The position numbers and the translations under genes are program-made. From NCBI GenBank assembly GCA_002449765.1, contig DJXN01000015.1, positions 340,973 to 404,972 on the forward strand: a stretch of 64,000 bases of DNA, given 5' to 3'. The notes below the pieces were generated by a model that worked only from the letters and a program-made list of their open reading frames with translations, was not told where the DNA came from and did not search any database. Origin of the DNA: Fibrobacter sp. UBA7003 (lineage in GTDB: Bacteria; Fibrobacterota; Fibrobacteria; Fibrobacterales; Fibrobacteraceae). Every line of letters starts with the position of its first letter. The first letter of the stretch is position 1. This document shows positions 1-8,591 of the stretch, one piece after another.

Positions 1-1086
1 GCCCGCTGAAATCCCGCCAATCCAGCGGATAGGGCGAATGCCTGCGAACAGGAACGAAATCAGCGATGCGACCGTGGTAATGACGGTAAAGAGGATGGGC
101 CAGCCCGTCTCTTCGACGGCGTAAATCACGGATTCGCGGCGGTTGCCCGTGCGCCTAAAGTGCATGCGGAATGAATTGATGTAGTGAATGGAATAGCCCA
201 CCGAAAGTGCCATGCCTAAAAGCACCGGGAGCGCGACCATGCTCTCGTCGCCGACAACGCCGAGCCACGCATTAATGCCGAGTACCGAAGCGATGCCGCC
301 GACTGTTGCAATCGCGGGCACCACCACGCCACGCAACGACCTTACAAACAAGATAAGGCATACAAGCATCACCAGGAACCCGAAACCGATACGCATGGCG
401 CATTCTCGCGAGATGACTTCGTTTTCTTCCATCTCGGTGTAGCTCATGCCCGTCGGGAGCATCTCGAACTTGTCGCTTTTGAATTCGTCGGAATAGATGA
501 CCTCGCGGGCAAAAGGCGCGATACTGTCCTTGCCAAAATTGACGCCGCCTTCGTATGATTTCAGCGCGAGAATAATCCAGGTTTCTTTCGCGTCGTCAGA
601 AACGATGTTGTTCACGAGCGATTCGCGGGAAAGAATCAGTCGCTTTTTCGATTCTAGTTCCTGCGGGTTATCGGGAATGCCGCCCTCGAACGGGTCTATG
701 ACTTCGAAACCCTCGTCATTTGCGACCGGAATCGACAAATTGTGCGTCAGCGAAACGACGCGGTCGGCATACGGGACCTCGTTTTCGAGCCTACGCGAAA
801 GCCTGTCGATTGCCTGCAACACCTCTGGCGCAAAAACGTCGTCGGCGCGGACCATCACCATGTAGCCGTCGTCGCTACCGAATTTTTCGTTGAAATGCGC
901 CTGGTCGATTTTCACCTTATCCCAGTCATCGAACCAGTCCTCTTCACTGCTACTCATCTGCAGATGCGGGAGCCCGAGACTCGCCAAAACCGTCACGACG
1001 GCTGTTACCAGCAGAATCAACCAGCGAAAACGAACCTGAAAACGCCCCAATCGGGCAAAAACCTTGTTGACACGAGAAACTTGCAT
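1..1086 (-). CDS. RND-superfamily (MMPL-type) exporter, N-terminal part
   Basis: The gene runs off the left edge, so only the first 362 codons are seen. It starts at ATG 1086 behind a strong ribosome site (AGAGGAG). The visible protein has an N-terminal membrane segment (about residues 17-40), a soluble periplasmic-type domain of roughly 180 residues, then several hydrophobic helices with the glycine-rich pattern GMALSVGYSIHYINSFR, typical of the 'predicted exporter of the RND superfamily' group. Such proteins use the proton gradient to move lipids, hopanoids or other hydrophobic compounds; the substrate cannot be told here. It follows the flavodoxin gene on the same strand, but a hairpin terminator (1101-1134) lies between, so it is probably its own transcription unit. 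Confidence 0.8.
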   Translation of the reverse strand, partial: MQVSRVNKVFARLGRFQVRFRWLILLVTAVVTVLASLGLPHLQMSSSEEDWFDDWDKVKIDQAHFNEKFGSDDGYMVMVRADDVFAPEVLQAIDRLSRRLENEVPYADRVVSLTHNLSIPVANDEGFEVIDPFEGGIPDNPQELESKKRLILSRESLVNNIVSDDAKETWIILALKSYEGGVNFGKDSIAPFAREVIYSDEFKSDKFEMLPTGMSYTEMEENEVISRECAMRIGFGFLVMLVCLILFVRSLRGVVVPAIATVGGIASVLGINAWLGVVGDESMVALPVLLGMALSVGYSIHYINSFRMHFRRTGNRRESVIYAVEETGWPILFTVITTVASLISFLFAGIRPIRWIGGISAG

Positions 1087-1100
1087 TGTATAACTCCTCT

Positions 1101-1134
1101 AAAAGCCCCAACGGAGTGTGATTCCGTCAGGGCT
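1101..1134 (-). terminator. Rho-independent terminator after flavodoxin gene
   Basis: On the minus strand an interrupted stem pairs AGCCC with GGGCT and, inside it, CGGA with TCCG, and is followed by TTTT. It lies just after the flavodoxin stop and before the start of the RND exporter. Confidence 0.6.
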
Positions 1135-1172
1135 GCTTCAATCCAAAACACTATAAGAAAGAAATGTTCTTT

Positions 1173-1601
1173 TTAGGCGGTGGCGAGCGCCTTGCCGAGA
1201 TCCTGGCAGGCGGCCTTGCCGGCGTCATCGGGGGCGTTCTCGATGGCGAGCGGGTCTGCCACAAGTACGAGCCCGGCGGCTTCCGCGTCGGCCTTCCACG
1301 GGTTCATCCATTCGCCACCACCCCAGCCGTAAGAGCCGAACAGGGCGACTTTCTTGCCGTTGAGAGCGGGTTTGACGGCTTCGTAGAAGGGCTGGAATTC
1401 GGAATCTTCCAGTTCTTCGGCTCCCATAGCAGGGCATCCGAGAGCATAGCGGGCGTATTCGCCCAGCTGGCCCTGCGAAAAGTCCGAGACGCTGAACACG
1501 TCGGCTTCGGCGCCGGCGGCCTTTGCACCTTCGGCGACGTATTTTGCCATCAGTTCAGTGTTGCCGGTTCCGCTCCAGTAAATGACTGCGATTTTTTCCA
1601 T
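1173..1601 (-). CDS. Flavodoxin (short-chain)
   Basis: This 142-residue protein is a flavodoxin, a small FMN-carrying electron-transfer protein of the cytoplasm that often replaces ferredoxin when iron is short. The FMN phosphate loop is visible at residues 10-15 (SGTGNT), and the second flavin-binding loop is FGSYGWGGGEWM near residue 88. The length fits the short-chain class found in anaerobes. It lies 42 nt downstream of the DUF3793 gene on the same strand and probably shares its promoter, which carries a DtxR-like box (2242-2255). That fits induction under iron limitation. Confidence 0.92.
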   Translation of the reverse strand: MEKIAVIYWSGTGNTELMAKYVAEGAKAAGAEADVFSVSDFSQGQLGEYARYALGCPAMGAEELEDSEFQPFYEAVKPALNGKKVALFGSYGWGGGEWMNPWKADAEAAGLVLVADPLAIENAPDDAGKAACQDLGKALATA

Positions 1602-1643
1602 TGTGATTCTCCTAGGTGAATTAAAGAGGTAAATGTCGTTTGA

Positions 1644-2210
1644 TTACGCTGCGTTTCGGACGGTCAGCATCGGCAGCGAGTATCCTTTTTCAAATAGTTT
1701 GTTGAAAACGTCGAAGCACTTGCGAAAGCAGGCGAACCGTTTTTCGCATTCGGTTACATCGCCGTAAACTTTCCAGTAGCCCGTATATTTGCTATTCCTG
1801 CCGCCGTTGATAATGAACCCTTTCACGTCTTCGAGGGGGTAGCCCAAGAATAGTCCGACTTCGTGCGGAAAACAGTGGCATTTGCGGATGCGCGCCGTCA
1901 TGTATGCGAGTGCACAGTCGGTGCTAAAGTCTGCGTAGCCGTAGGCAGCGAGAAAATGGCGGATTTCCGGCTCGGCAATAAGCTTTTTCAGGGCGTCTTC
2001 GCGATAGACGTAGATAAAACTGCGACCGCAGCGTTCTGCGATAACGCGCACGCACACGCCGCGAGGGTTGAGTTCCTTGTTCCAGTGGGCGAGTTGTTTA
2101 CACAGCGTTTCGCTGGATGAAGATTCAAGGCAGAATAAACTTCCGACCTTGAGTCCGGCGAGTGTTGGCGCGCATTGGCGAACGAGACGGTGGTCTAAAA
2201 GGCGATTCAT
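1644..2210 (-). CDS. DUF3793 family protein
   Basis: The 188-residue product matches the DUF3793 family in its overall pattern: an N-terminal stretch ending in KVGSLFCLES, a central Cys/His-containing CHCFPHEVGLFLGYPLEDVKGF, and a C-terminal CEKRFACFRKCFDVF. The biochemical role of the family is unknown; members often sit beside flavodoxin and ferrous iron transport genes in anaerobes. Here it is the first gene of a probable two-gene unit with flavodoxin. Its upstream region has a minus-strand sigma70-like promoter and a DtxR-like box, so iron control is inferred. I recognise the family from sequence pattern only. Confidence 0.8.
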   Translation of the reverse strand: MNRLLDHRLVRQCAPTLAGLKVGSLFCLESSSSETLCKQLAHWNKELNPRGVCVRVIAERCGRSFIYVYREDALKKLIAEPEIRHFLAAYGYADFSTDCALAYMTARIRKCHCFPHEVGLFLGYPLEDVKGFIINGGRNSKYTGYWKVYGDVTECEKRFACFRKCFDVFNKLFEKGYSLPMLTVRNAA

Positions 2211-2241
2211 TTTTATTGCAAACTACAAATAAATTGTAAAG

Positions 2242-2287
2242 TTAGTTTTCTCTAACAAATATATAAAAAAGCCTTGATGTTTGTCAA
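2242..2287 (-). promoter_or_regulatory. Iron-type promoter with DtxR-like box before DUF3793/flavodoxin
   Basis: On the minus strand, TTGACA (2282-2287) is followed after 16 nt by TATATA (2260-2265), and next to the -10 lies TTAGTTTTCTCTAA (2242-2255), a TTAG-N6-CTAA palindrome as seen before both feo operons. The -35 sits in an 18-bp sequence repeated before the AraC gene (2280-2297 and 6854-6871). Confidence 0.6.
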
Positions 2288-2291
2288 GGCT
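2270..2291 (-). terminator. Terminator of locus-1 ABC operon
   Basis: AGCCTTGA and TCAAGGCT form an 8-bp stem with a six-base loop; on the minus strand it is followed by six T. It ends the ABC transporter operon and overlaps the -35 of the next promoter. Confidence 0.65.
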
Positions 2292-2300
2292 AATTTTGTA

Positions 2301-4031
2301 TTAATTTTTGTTCATTTGCAATTTGAGCATCTTGCTGAACAGGCCGCCTTTCGCCTTGAGTTCGGCGGGGGAGCCTGTTTCGGCGATGTGGCCGTCTTGC
2401 AGCACCACGACCTTGTCGGCGTTCGCGATGGTGCGCATGCGGTGTGCGATGATGATGACGGTCTTGCCCTTCACCAGCTGCGAAATGCCGCGCTGGATCT
2501 TGGATTCGTTTTCTACGTCGAGGCTTGCGGTCGCTTCGTCGAGCAAGATGATGGGCGCGTCCTTCAACAGGGCGCGTGCAATCGAGATTCGCTGGCGTTC
2601 TCCGCCCGAGAGTGTATCACCGTTTTCGCCGATGACGGTGTCATAGCCCTGCGGCATCTTCTGCACGAATTCATCGCATCCCGCGAGTTTTGCCACCTTC
2701 AGGATTTCTTCGTCGCTGGCATCGCGCTTGCCGATGCGGATATTGTCCTTGATGCTCGTATTGAACAGCACCACGTCCTGGAAGACGATGGAGAAATTCT
2801 TGAGGAGCGTTTCAGGGTCAATCTTGCTGATGTCCTGCCCGCCGAGGGTCACCTTGCCGCCTTGAATATCCCAGAAGCGTGCTGCAAGTTTTGCAGCAGT
2901 CGTCTTTCCGCTGCCGCTCGGGCCCACAAGTGCGGTGATTTCGCCCTGCTTAGCCGTGAACGAAACTTTTTTCAGGACTTGCTTGTTCTCGTTGTAATTG
3001 AAGTCGACATCCTTGAATTCGATATCGTAATTCTGCGGAGTGAATACAGTTACGCCATCCTGAGGTTTCATCTGGTCCATTTCGCGGAAACGGCGCAAGC
3101 GCACATTCACGAAGAACAGTTCAGCGAGGTTGTTGAACACCAGGAAAACCGGGTTGTAAACAGTCGCCGCGCACACGATAAACACCAGATAGGTGAATAC
3201 ATCGATTTCGCCCTTGGTCCAGAGGCGTGCGCCAGTAATCAGCACCGTGGCAAGGCCCATCTTGAGAATGCCTTGCGCCGAATTCAGGAACGAACCCACC
3301 TTCACGTCGGAATCCATCTGCGATTTTTCGTATTTGATGCAATCCTTGTCAAAATGATCGAGGTAGGCCGCTTCGCCCGAATACGAACGGATTTCCTGCA
3401 CGTTTTCGAGACCTTCCTGGATATCTTCCATAATCACGCGGCGGGCGTTATATGAATTTTCGAACCAGCGGTCTTGAATTTTCTTGGAAAGCGCAATGAG
3501 CAATGCTGCTGCGGGCACCACCCAGAAAAGTGCGATAGACATTTTCCAGTTGTAGCAGAACAGCATGATTCCGATTATGGTGACGCTCCCGATGGCAGCG
3601 AAAAGTTCCGGCACCGCATGCGAGAAAATCATTTCGAGAGCATTGCAGTCGTCCATGATGGTCGATGTCAAGTCTGAAAGGTTCTTTTTGCCGAAGAACG
3701 AAAGCGGCAACTTGCGGAGTTTTTCGGCAATCGAGACGCGACGTCGCATGCTTTCGTCGTACACGCTATCGTAGGTGGCGCTGTACGAGAACCTGTAAAT
3801 GACTAGCATCACGACAAACAGGACTACCGCAATTCCCACATAGAACAAGGTCCCGTGCGGAGTTTTGCCTGCAAATTCACCGACGCCCATCTGCTCCATC
3901 AAAAAGTAAAAGAGCATCATCATCGGGAACATAAGCGAAACAAAGTGCAAAAATGTCCAAATGACGCCACGGACAAACGTGCGCGAGCCTTCTTCCGAAA
4001 GAGCAAAAGTATTCTGAACCCACTTATACAT
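2301..4031 (-). CDS. ABC half-transporter, YbtQ/IrtB-like (ATPase fused to permease)
   Basis: The 576-residue product has a six-helix exporter-type membrane domain (about residues 15-310) followed by an ATPase domain with Walker A GPSGSGKTT near 369, signature LSGGE near 475 and Walker B with DEATASLD. It most likely pairs with the next gene upstream as a heterodimer. Pairs of this kind next to AraC regulators and TonB receptors include YbtPQ and IrtAB, which import or process ferric siderophores despite their exporter fold; an iron role here is inferred. I chose ATG 4031, which overlaps the upstream stop by 8 nt and has GGAGG just before it. A longer frame to 4175 lacks these features and would overlap the neighbour by 150 nt. 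Confidence 0.88.
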   Translation of the reverse strand: MYKWVQNTFALSEEGSRTFVRGVIWTFLHFVSLMFPMMMLFYFLMEQMGVGEFAGKTPHGTLFYVGIAVVLFVVMLVIYRFSYSATYDSVYDESMRRRVSIAEKLRKLPLSFFGKKNLSDLTSTIMDDCNALEMIFSHAVPELFAAIGSVTIIGIMLFCYNWKMSIALFWVVPAAALLIALSKKIQDRWFENSYNARRVIMEDIQEGLENVQEIRSYSGEAAYLDHFDKDCIKYEKSQMDSDVKVGSFLNSAQGILKMGLATVLITGARLWTKGEIDVFTYLVFIVCAATVYNPVFLVFNNLAELFFVNVRLRRFREMDQMKPQDGVTVFTPQNYDIEFKDVDFNYNENKQVLKKVSFTAKQGEITALVGPSGSGKTTAAKLAARFWDIQGGKVTLGGQDISKIDPETLLKNFSIVFQDVVLFNTSIKDNIRIGKRDASDEEILKVAKLAGCDEFVQKMPQGYDTVIGENGDTLSGGERQRISIARALLKDAPIILLDEATASLDVENESKIQRGISQLVKGKTVIIIAHRMRTIANADKVVVLQDGHIAETGSPAELKAKGGLFSKMLKLQMNKN

Positions 4032-5808
4032 TTTCGCCTCCTTCATTATTCTTGGAATTGTCGAGGGTCCACGTGACGGACTGCTGGTATTCGGCCCACA
4101 TCTTGGCATAAATGCCGTTCTTTTCAAGTAATTCGCTGTGCGTTCCGCGCTCGGCGATTTCGCCATCTTCCACAACGATAATCTGGTCGGCGTTCACTAC
4201 GCTGGTGAGCCTGTGGGCAATCATCAGCACGGTCTTGCCGGCGGCAAGCTTGTGCAAGGCTTCTTGAATTAGGCGTTCGTTTTCGGGGTCTGCAAAGGCG
4301 GTCGCCTCGTCGAGCACCACGATGGGAGCGTTCTTCAAGATAGCGCGCGCAAGCACCACTCGCTGCTGCTCGCCGCCTGAAAGGTAAGTTCCCTTGCTCC
4401 CGATAACAGTATCAATACCGCCGGGCAACTTGTCGATGATTTCGCGGCACTGCGCACGGTCAAGCGCCTTATTTACCTGTTCGAGAGTCGCATCGGGCAT
4501 GCCGTAGCGAACGTTATCCAAAATGCTCATCTTGAAAAGGCGCGTATTCTGGAACACGAACGAAACATTCTTCATCAGTTCCTTCGGGTCAATCTGCTTT
4601 ACGGGAACACCGCCAATAGTAATCTCACCGCTATCGACATCGAAGAATCGTGGCAGGAGTTTTGCAATCGTACTCTTGCCGCCGCCCGAAGGTCCGACAA
4701 GTGCTACCGTATGGCCCGCCGGTACCGTGAGTGAGATGTCGCTCAGTACCTGTTTGTCGGTATCGGGGTAGGTGAAGTTCACGTTCCGGAATTCCACATC
4801 GAACTTTTGCATCGGTACGGGATTTTCGCAAACCTCCAAATCCTTGGTGCGTGCAATATCGTTGATGCGGTCAATGGCAAGCCCCGCCTGGTTCGTAGCG
4901 TTGCTTAGGTACATGCTGCGCATGACGCACTGCGAAAACAGCGGCGTCACCAGCACGTAAATCATCATGTTCACGATGGTGAGTTTTACATCGCCGTCGT
5001 TACCGATAATGAGCGCTGCCGTCGGCACCAGGAACAGTACGAAACCGTTCACGAGGGTCGTGTAGATGCAGTAAGGAACTTTCCAATTGTCGGAATAGGC
5101 TGTGACCATCTTGTGGTAGGTCGCGATGCTGTTGTAGAAACTCTTGAATGAAAAAATCGTCTGCTGGAAAACCTTGACTACGGGTATCCCGCGCACGTAT
5201 TCCACCGCTTCGGAGTTCATTTCTTCGAGGGCCTGCATGTAGCGTTCCATGAACTTGGTTCCCCTGCGGCCTAGGGTGCCTAAAATGAACATGGCGTAGG
5301 CGATAGGCACCAAAGAGGCGAGGCCAAGTCGCCAGTCAAAGCTGAACATCATCACGAGCGCCACGACGGGAATCAAGATGGTGCTCGAAATGTCGGGCAT
5401 CTGGTGCGCAATGAAGGTGTGCGTAATCGCGGCGTTGTCGTCGATAATCTTGCGGAGTTTGCCGGTCGGGTTCTTGTCGAAAAATCCGAGAGGCGCGCTC
5501 ATCAGTTTTTTCATGGCGAATCGACGCAGGTCTCCTTCGAGCCTGAATGCTACCAGGTGCGAGCAGGCGAGGGCCGCAAAGTAGAGCAGAACGCTTGCGA
5601 CCGAGGCGAGAACCGCCCCGATGGAGTAGTCGAATATCTTGATGTTCGTCATGTCGCCGCCAGAGATAACCTCGCGGACAATGAGCCACATCAGTAAAAA
5701 CGGCACGAGCCCTGCGATGGCGCTCAATGCCGAGAGAATCAATGCTAGCGGGAACAGCGGTCTTCGCGAACCCATGTATGCGTAGAGTTTAGAGAATGTC
5801 TTTTTCAT
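4024..5808 (-). CDS. ABC half-transporter, YbtP/IrtA-like (ATPase fused to permease)
   Basis: This 594-residue protein has an N-terminal exporter-type membrane domain, then an ATPase domain with Walker A GPSGGGKST, signature LSGGE and Walker B followed by DEATAFADPENE. The 'AFADPE' variant after the Walker B is what I know from siderophore-linked half-transporters such as IrtA and YbtP, while the partner gene carries the 'ASLD' form, so the two probably make a heterodimer in the inner membrane. It lies downstream of the AraC regulator on the same strand, with a 96-nt inverted-repeat element in the 128-nt gap. The ribosome site before ATG 5808 is weak. The substrate is inferred from context, not proven. 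Confidence 0.88.
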   Translation of the reverse strand: MKKTFSKLYAYMGSRRPLFPLALILSALSAIAGLVPFLLMWLIVREVISGGDMTNIKIFDYSIGAVLASVASVLLYFAALACSHLVAFRLEGDLRRFAMKKLMSAPLGFFDKNPTGKLRKIIDDNAAITHTFIAHQMPDISSTILIPVVALVMMFSFDWRLGLASLVPIAYAMFILGTLGRRGTKFMERYMQALEEMNSEAVEYVRGIPVVKVFQQTIFSFKSFYNSIATYHKMVTAYSDNWKVPYCIYTTLVNGFVLFLVPTAALIIGNDGDVKLTIVNMMIYVLVTPLFSQCVMRSMYLSNATNQAGLAIDRINDIARTKDLEVCENPVPMQKFDVEFRNVNFTYPDTDKQVLSDISLTVPAGHTVALVGPSGGGKSTIAKLLPRFFDVDSGEITIGGVPVKQIDPKELMKNVSFVFQNTRLFKMSILDNVRYGMPDATLEQVNKALDRAQCREIIDKLPGGIDTVIGSKGTYLSGGEQQRVVLARAILKNAPIVVLDEATAFADPENERLIQEALHKLAAGKTVLMIAHRLTSVVNADQIIVVEDGEIAERGTHSELLEKNGIYAKMWAEYQQSVTWTLDNSKNNEGGENV

Positions 5809-5823
5809 AAATTAATCGCTAAT

Positions 5824-5919
5824 GTGTCATTCTGAGCGAAGTGCGAAGCACGTAGTCGAAGAATCCTGGTAAGAGATCCTTCGATTTCGAACCTGACGGT
5901 TCTCCACTCAGGATGACAC
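5824..5919. repeat. Intergenic inverted-repeat element (MITE-like)
   Basis: The ends are inverted copies of each other: GTGTCATTCTGAG on the left and CTCAGGATGACAC on the right, enclosing GAAGAATCC / GATCCTTCG type inner arms. A longer relative lies at 11346-11482. Such 'CATTCTGAGCGAAG' elements are widespread non-coding repeats. It may act as an attenuator between the AraC gene and the ABC genes. Confidence 0.65.
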
Positions 5920-5936
5920 TTTTTCTTTTTATCTGG

Positions 5937-6773
5937 TTATGCGACGTTTGTCATCCTGTATTTTTTCCTGTATTCCTTGGGGGTCATGCCCATCACATCT
6001 TGGAAGGCGTGGGCGAACTTGCTCCCGTTATTGTAACCGACTTCGCCTGCAATCTCGAGAATCCCGCGGTCGCACTCGCGAAGTTGCTTGGCGGCCAGTT
6101 TCATGCGCTCGCGGCGAGCGTAAGTGAATACCGGCAAACCGAACACGTTCTTGAAGCAGAGCTTCATTGCGGTGGGCGGCATGTCAAACTTGTCGGAAAG
6201 TTCCTCGATGGTAAAATGGCTGTCCATGTTTTCGCAGATGAACGAACGGATGCAGTAAATCTTTTCTATTTGCATCGAAGATAAATTGCACTCGCGGCAG
6301 GCGTATTCTCTTTGAGTGTCCAAGTTTTTTAACGTGAGCAACAATTCTAAGATGGCGAGTCTGCAGTATTCTGCCTGCGTTTTTTCGGACTTGTTCTCGA
6401 TTTTCTCGAATGCGCGAGCCACCTCTTCCTTGGTGTGCACGATGAACGGTCGGCCCGGACGGCACATTTTTTGCGCAAGAGTCCTGATGTCGAGTGCAAA
6501 ACCTGCGAAATGTTCCTGGATGTATTTTGCTGATTCCTCGTAGAACAAGATGCGGTCGCCGCAGTAGTCTGTAGAACGCGTCAGCGCCCCAGAAGTCCAA
6601 GCGTCGTAAACCAGCATTTCTCCGGCATTCAACTGATTGCAGGGGAGGGCACCACCTGCCCAACTGATTTGCCCCTTTCGGCAAAATTCAAGAACCAAAA
6701 TCGGGTCTCTTTCGAGTGTCGTGTGGTAGCACCCGACTTTGTGGAGCCATTCAATTCCGTTAATGTCTAGCAT
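5937..6773 (-). CDS. AraC-family transcriptional regulator
   Basis: The 278-residue protein carries a C-terminal AraC double helix-turn-helix (about residues 190-272), including the conserved second-helix region EIAGEVGYNNGSKFAHAFQD and the ending GMTPKEYRKKYR. The N-terminal part is a ligand-sensing type domain without a match I can name. I chose ATG 6773 because GAGG lies five bases upstream; a start at 6791 has no such site. It heads the ABC operon, the arrangement of YbtA and PchR type activators, which sense ferric siderophores. Its own promoter carries DtxR-like boxes (6807-6839). I infer that it binds the 20-bp-period tandem repeats found before the lipoprotein, the TonB receptors and the hydrolase. 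Confidence 0.9.
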   Translation of the reverse strand: MLDINGIEWLHKVGCYHTTLERDPILVLEFCRKGQISWAGGALPCNQLNAGEMLVYDAWTSGALTRSTDYCGDRILFYEESAKYIQEHFAGFALDIRTLAQKMCRPGRPFIVHTKEEVARAFEKIENKSEKTQAEYCRLAILELLLTLKNLDTQREYACRECNLSSMQIEKIYCIRSFICENMDSHFTIEELSDKFDMPPTAMKLCFKNVFGLPVFTYARRERMKLAAKQLRECDRGILEIAGEVGYNNGSKFAHAFQDVMGMTPKEYRKKYRMTNVA

Positions 6774-6806
6774 TCTTTCCTCATAAATCAATTCAGATTG
6801 ACTATG

Positions 6807-6861
6807 TTAGCTGAATCTTAAAAAGTAAGACAAATCTAACAAGTAAGCAAAACTTTGTCAA
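6807..6861 (-). promoter_or_regulatory. Promoter of AraC gene with DtxR-like boxes
   Basis: On the minus strand TTGACA (6856-6861) and TAGATT (6833-6838) are 17 nt apart. The -10 lies inside an imperfect box (6826-6839, TAAG-N6-CTAA on the plus strand), and a second imperfect box is at 6807-6820. The arrangement matches the DUF3793 promoter. Confidence 0.55.
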
Positions 6862-6906
6862 GGCTAATTTTATTTTGGGCTTATCATATTTTGAATACGA
6901 TTCTGT

Positions 6907-6938
6907 CTAAATGGATTGAAAAATGACTAAATGGAGTT
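6907..6938 (+). promoter_or_regulatory. Tandem direct repeat, 20-bp period (putative AraC operator)
   Basis: CTAAATGGA occurs at 6907-6915 and again at 6927-6935, exactly 20 bp apart. It is the cleanest direct-repeat form of the element seen before several iron genes in this window. It lies between the AraC gene and lipoprotein 1 and could serve either. Confidence 0.5.
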
Positions 6939-6988
6939 AAATGAGAGTTGGATGATGAAAAAAAATGATATGATATTTTAAAAACCAT

Positions 6989-7018
6989 TTGGATTTTTTC
7001 GTCACTATTTGGAGTAGA
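6989..7018 (+). promoter_or_regulatory. Tandem repeat GGATTTT/GGAGTAGA before lipoprotein 1
   Basis: GGATTTT starts at 6991 and GGAGTAGA at 7011, again 20 bp apart, about 80 nt before the lipoprotein start. With the copy at 6907-6938 this gives two operators in a 323-nt intergenic region. That region also holds the AraC promoter and otherwise nothing I can name. Confidence 0.55.
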
Positions 7019-7096
7019 GGCGTTTGTGAGACTTTTCTAAAATGCTCCGCAAAATTAACAAACGCGGTTTTCCCGCATCTCAATCAAGGAGTATAT

Positions 7097-8422
7097 ATGA
7101 AAACACGTTTTCTGGCGGCTCTTGCTGTATCGTTCAGCATGCTTGTCGCTTGCGGCGACGACAACTCTTCTTCTGCTAACGGTGACGATGAAAAGGAACT
7201 TTCCAGTTCTTCGTCCGAAAAGTCTGGTGACAGCGAAAACAAATCTAGCAGCAGCAATGCCAAGTCTAGCGATAGCAAGGATAATTCCAGCAGTTCCAAG
7301 AAGGAAGAAAAAGGCGAATACAAACGCGAATTTGCAACTGCGATTGCCTCGGGCGAAACGATGTTTATCGGCACGATGTCGCTGGACCATACAGATGATA
7401 TCGGCACCGACTATATCGAAGTCGGAACCCGCGCAGGCGTTGTCTATTACGACAATTCCCTGTTCATTGCCGACCTTGATGTGGGAACCATTGCACGCTA
7501 CAGTCTCGATGCAAACAACAAGATTGGTAGCAAGACGGCTGAACTTTCGCTTGCTGGCGCATGGGCGAACCACATTTACTTCGTGAATGAAGAAAAAGCC
7601 TACTTAGGCGGCATGCTTGACTCGCTGCTCATCATCAACCCGAAGACCATGAAGCGCACGGGCGCGATTGACCTGTCCAAATACAAGAACGACGATGCTC
7701 TCGTGGTGAGCCCGGGTACAGGCGTAATCGTGGACGGTCGGCTCTATGTTGGCCTGTTGCAGAACGTGAGCGACTATGCTACCGGTAATACGGCCCAGGT
7801 TGCGATTATTGACATCGAGAAGGATTCCGTGATTGCCGTGGCTGAAGATGACCGCGTCGCGGCAGTGGGCTCCCTGGATGATTCCCAGAACCAGTCGTTT
7901 ATCGTTGCTGACGGTTACATTTACTGCTACAGCAATGCTTCCTGGGGCTACGCTCCGGGCCAGGTCGACGGGTTCCTGCGCATCAAGGTGGGTGAAACCG
8001 AATTCGACAAGGATTATCAGTGGCTCGTGACCAAGGATGTCGCCATCGACGGTGTCACCAAGAAAGACAACTTCAAATACCTGAGCCCCACTACCGCCGC
8101 CAATGGAACCAAGGTGTATTCCTTCTTGAACGTGATGGTGGACCTGCAGCAGGTTTGGACCGATATGGATAGCTACCACAATAACACGTGCAAGCCGGTT
8201 GAAATTGACCTTGCCAAGAAAACCATGAAGGCGCTCCCGATTGATTATTCTTCTAGCTGGGCTAGCTACGGCAAGTACATCGATGACGACGGCACCGTGA
8301 TTTTTGCGGTCTCTACCGAAAAAGACGGCAACGCCTACTTCCGCTATGATCCCAAGTCCGAAAAGGCGGAAAAGATCGCCGATATAAAGCAGATTCCGAT
8401 GTGGCTTGTGCCGCTTAAGTAA
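7097..8422 (+). CDS. Propeller-like surface or periplasmic lipoprotein (DUF4374-like)
   Basis: The 441-residue protein starts at ATG 7097 behind AAGGAG and has a lipoprotein signal (SFSMLVAC, lipidated Cys near residue 20) followed by a Ser/Lys/Glu-rich linker of about 50 residues. The rest shows repeated beta-rich units with patterns such as VYYDNSLFIADLDVG and IIDIEKDSV, consistent with a seven-bladed propeller; DUF4374 proteins look like this and accompany TonB receptors in Bacteroidetes. The paralogue at 50959-52185 also sits beside a TonB receptor. A role as ligand-binding partner of the receptor is inferred. A terminator (8474-8505) separates it from the TonB gene. A longer in-frame start at 6989 is not supported. 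Confidence 0.8.
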   Translation: MKTRFLAALAVSFSMLVACGDDNSSSANGDDEKELSSSSSEKSGDSENKSSSSNAKSSDSKDNSSSSKKEEKGEYKREFATAIASGETMFIGTMSLDHTDDIGTDYIEVGTRAGVVYYDNSLFIADLDVGTIARYSLDANNKIGSKTAELSLAGAWANHIYFVNEEKAYLGGMLDSLLIINPKTMKRTGAIDLSKYKNDDALVVSPGTGVIVDGRLYVGLLQNVSDYATGNTAQVAIIDIEKDSVIAVAEDDRVAAVGSLDDSQNQSFIVADGYIYCYSNASWGYAPGQVDGFLRIKVGETEFDKDYQWLVTKDVAIDGVTKKDNFKYLSPTTAANGTKVYSFLNVMVDLQQVWTDMDSYHNNTCKPVEIDLAKKTMKALPIDYSSSWASYGKYIDDDGTVIFAVSTEKDGNAYFRYDPKSEKAEKIADIKQIPMWLVPLK

Positions 8423-8473
8423 GTGAAATTGCCGCAAATCTGCGGTGTACATATTGTCCTCATAAACACAAAC

Positions 8474-8505
8474 TTCCGTTCTTGCTCAAGCAAGGGCGGA
8501 TTTTG
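8474..8505 (+). terminator. Terminator after lipoprotein 1
   Basis: CCG-TT-CTTGC, loop TCAA, GCAAG-GG-CGG form an interrupted stem followed by ATTTTG. It separates lipoprotein 1 from the TonB receptor, which has its own operator. Confidence 0.55.
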
Positions 8506-8528
8506 TTATTGGTACAGGATAAATCCAT

Positions 8529-8558
8529 TCGGATTTTCAAAGGCCCGTTTGGAGTAGA
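8529..8558 (+). promoter_or_regulatory. Tandem repeat GGATTTT/GGAGTAGA before TonB receptor 1
   Basis: GGATTTT starts at 8531 and GGAGTAGA at 8551, 20 bp apart, ending 34 nt before the receptor start. It is the same element as at 6991/7011, 34927/34947 and 48591/48611. Confidence 0.55.
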
Positions 8559-8591
8559 AAAATAGTCTGAAAATTGCTTAATTGCGCTGCG

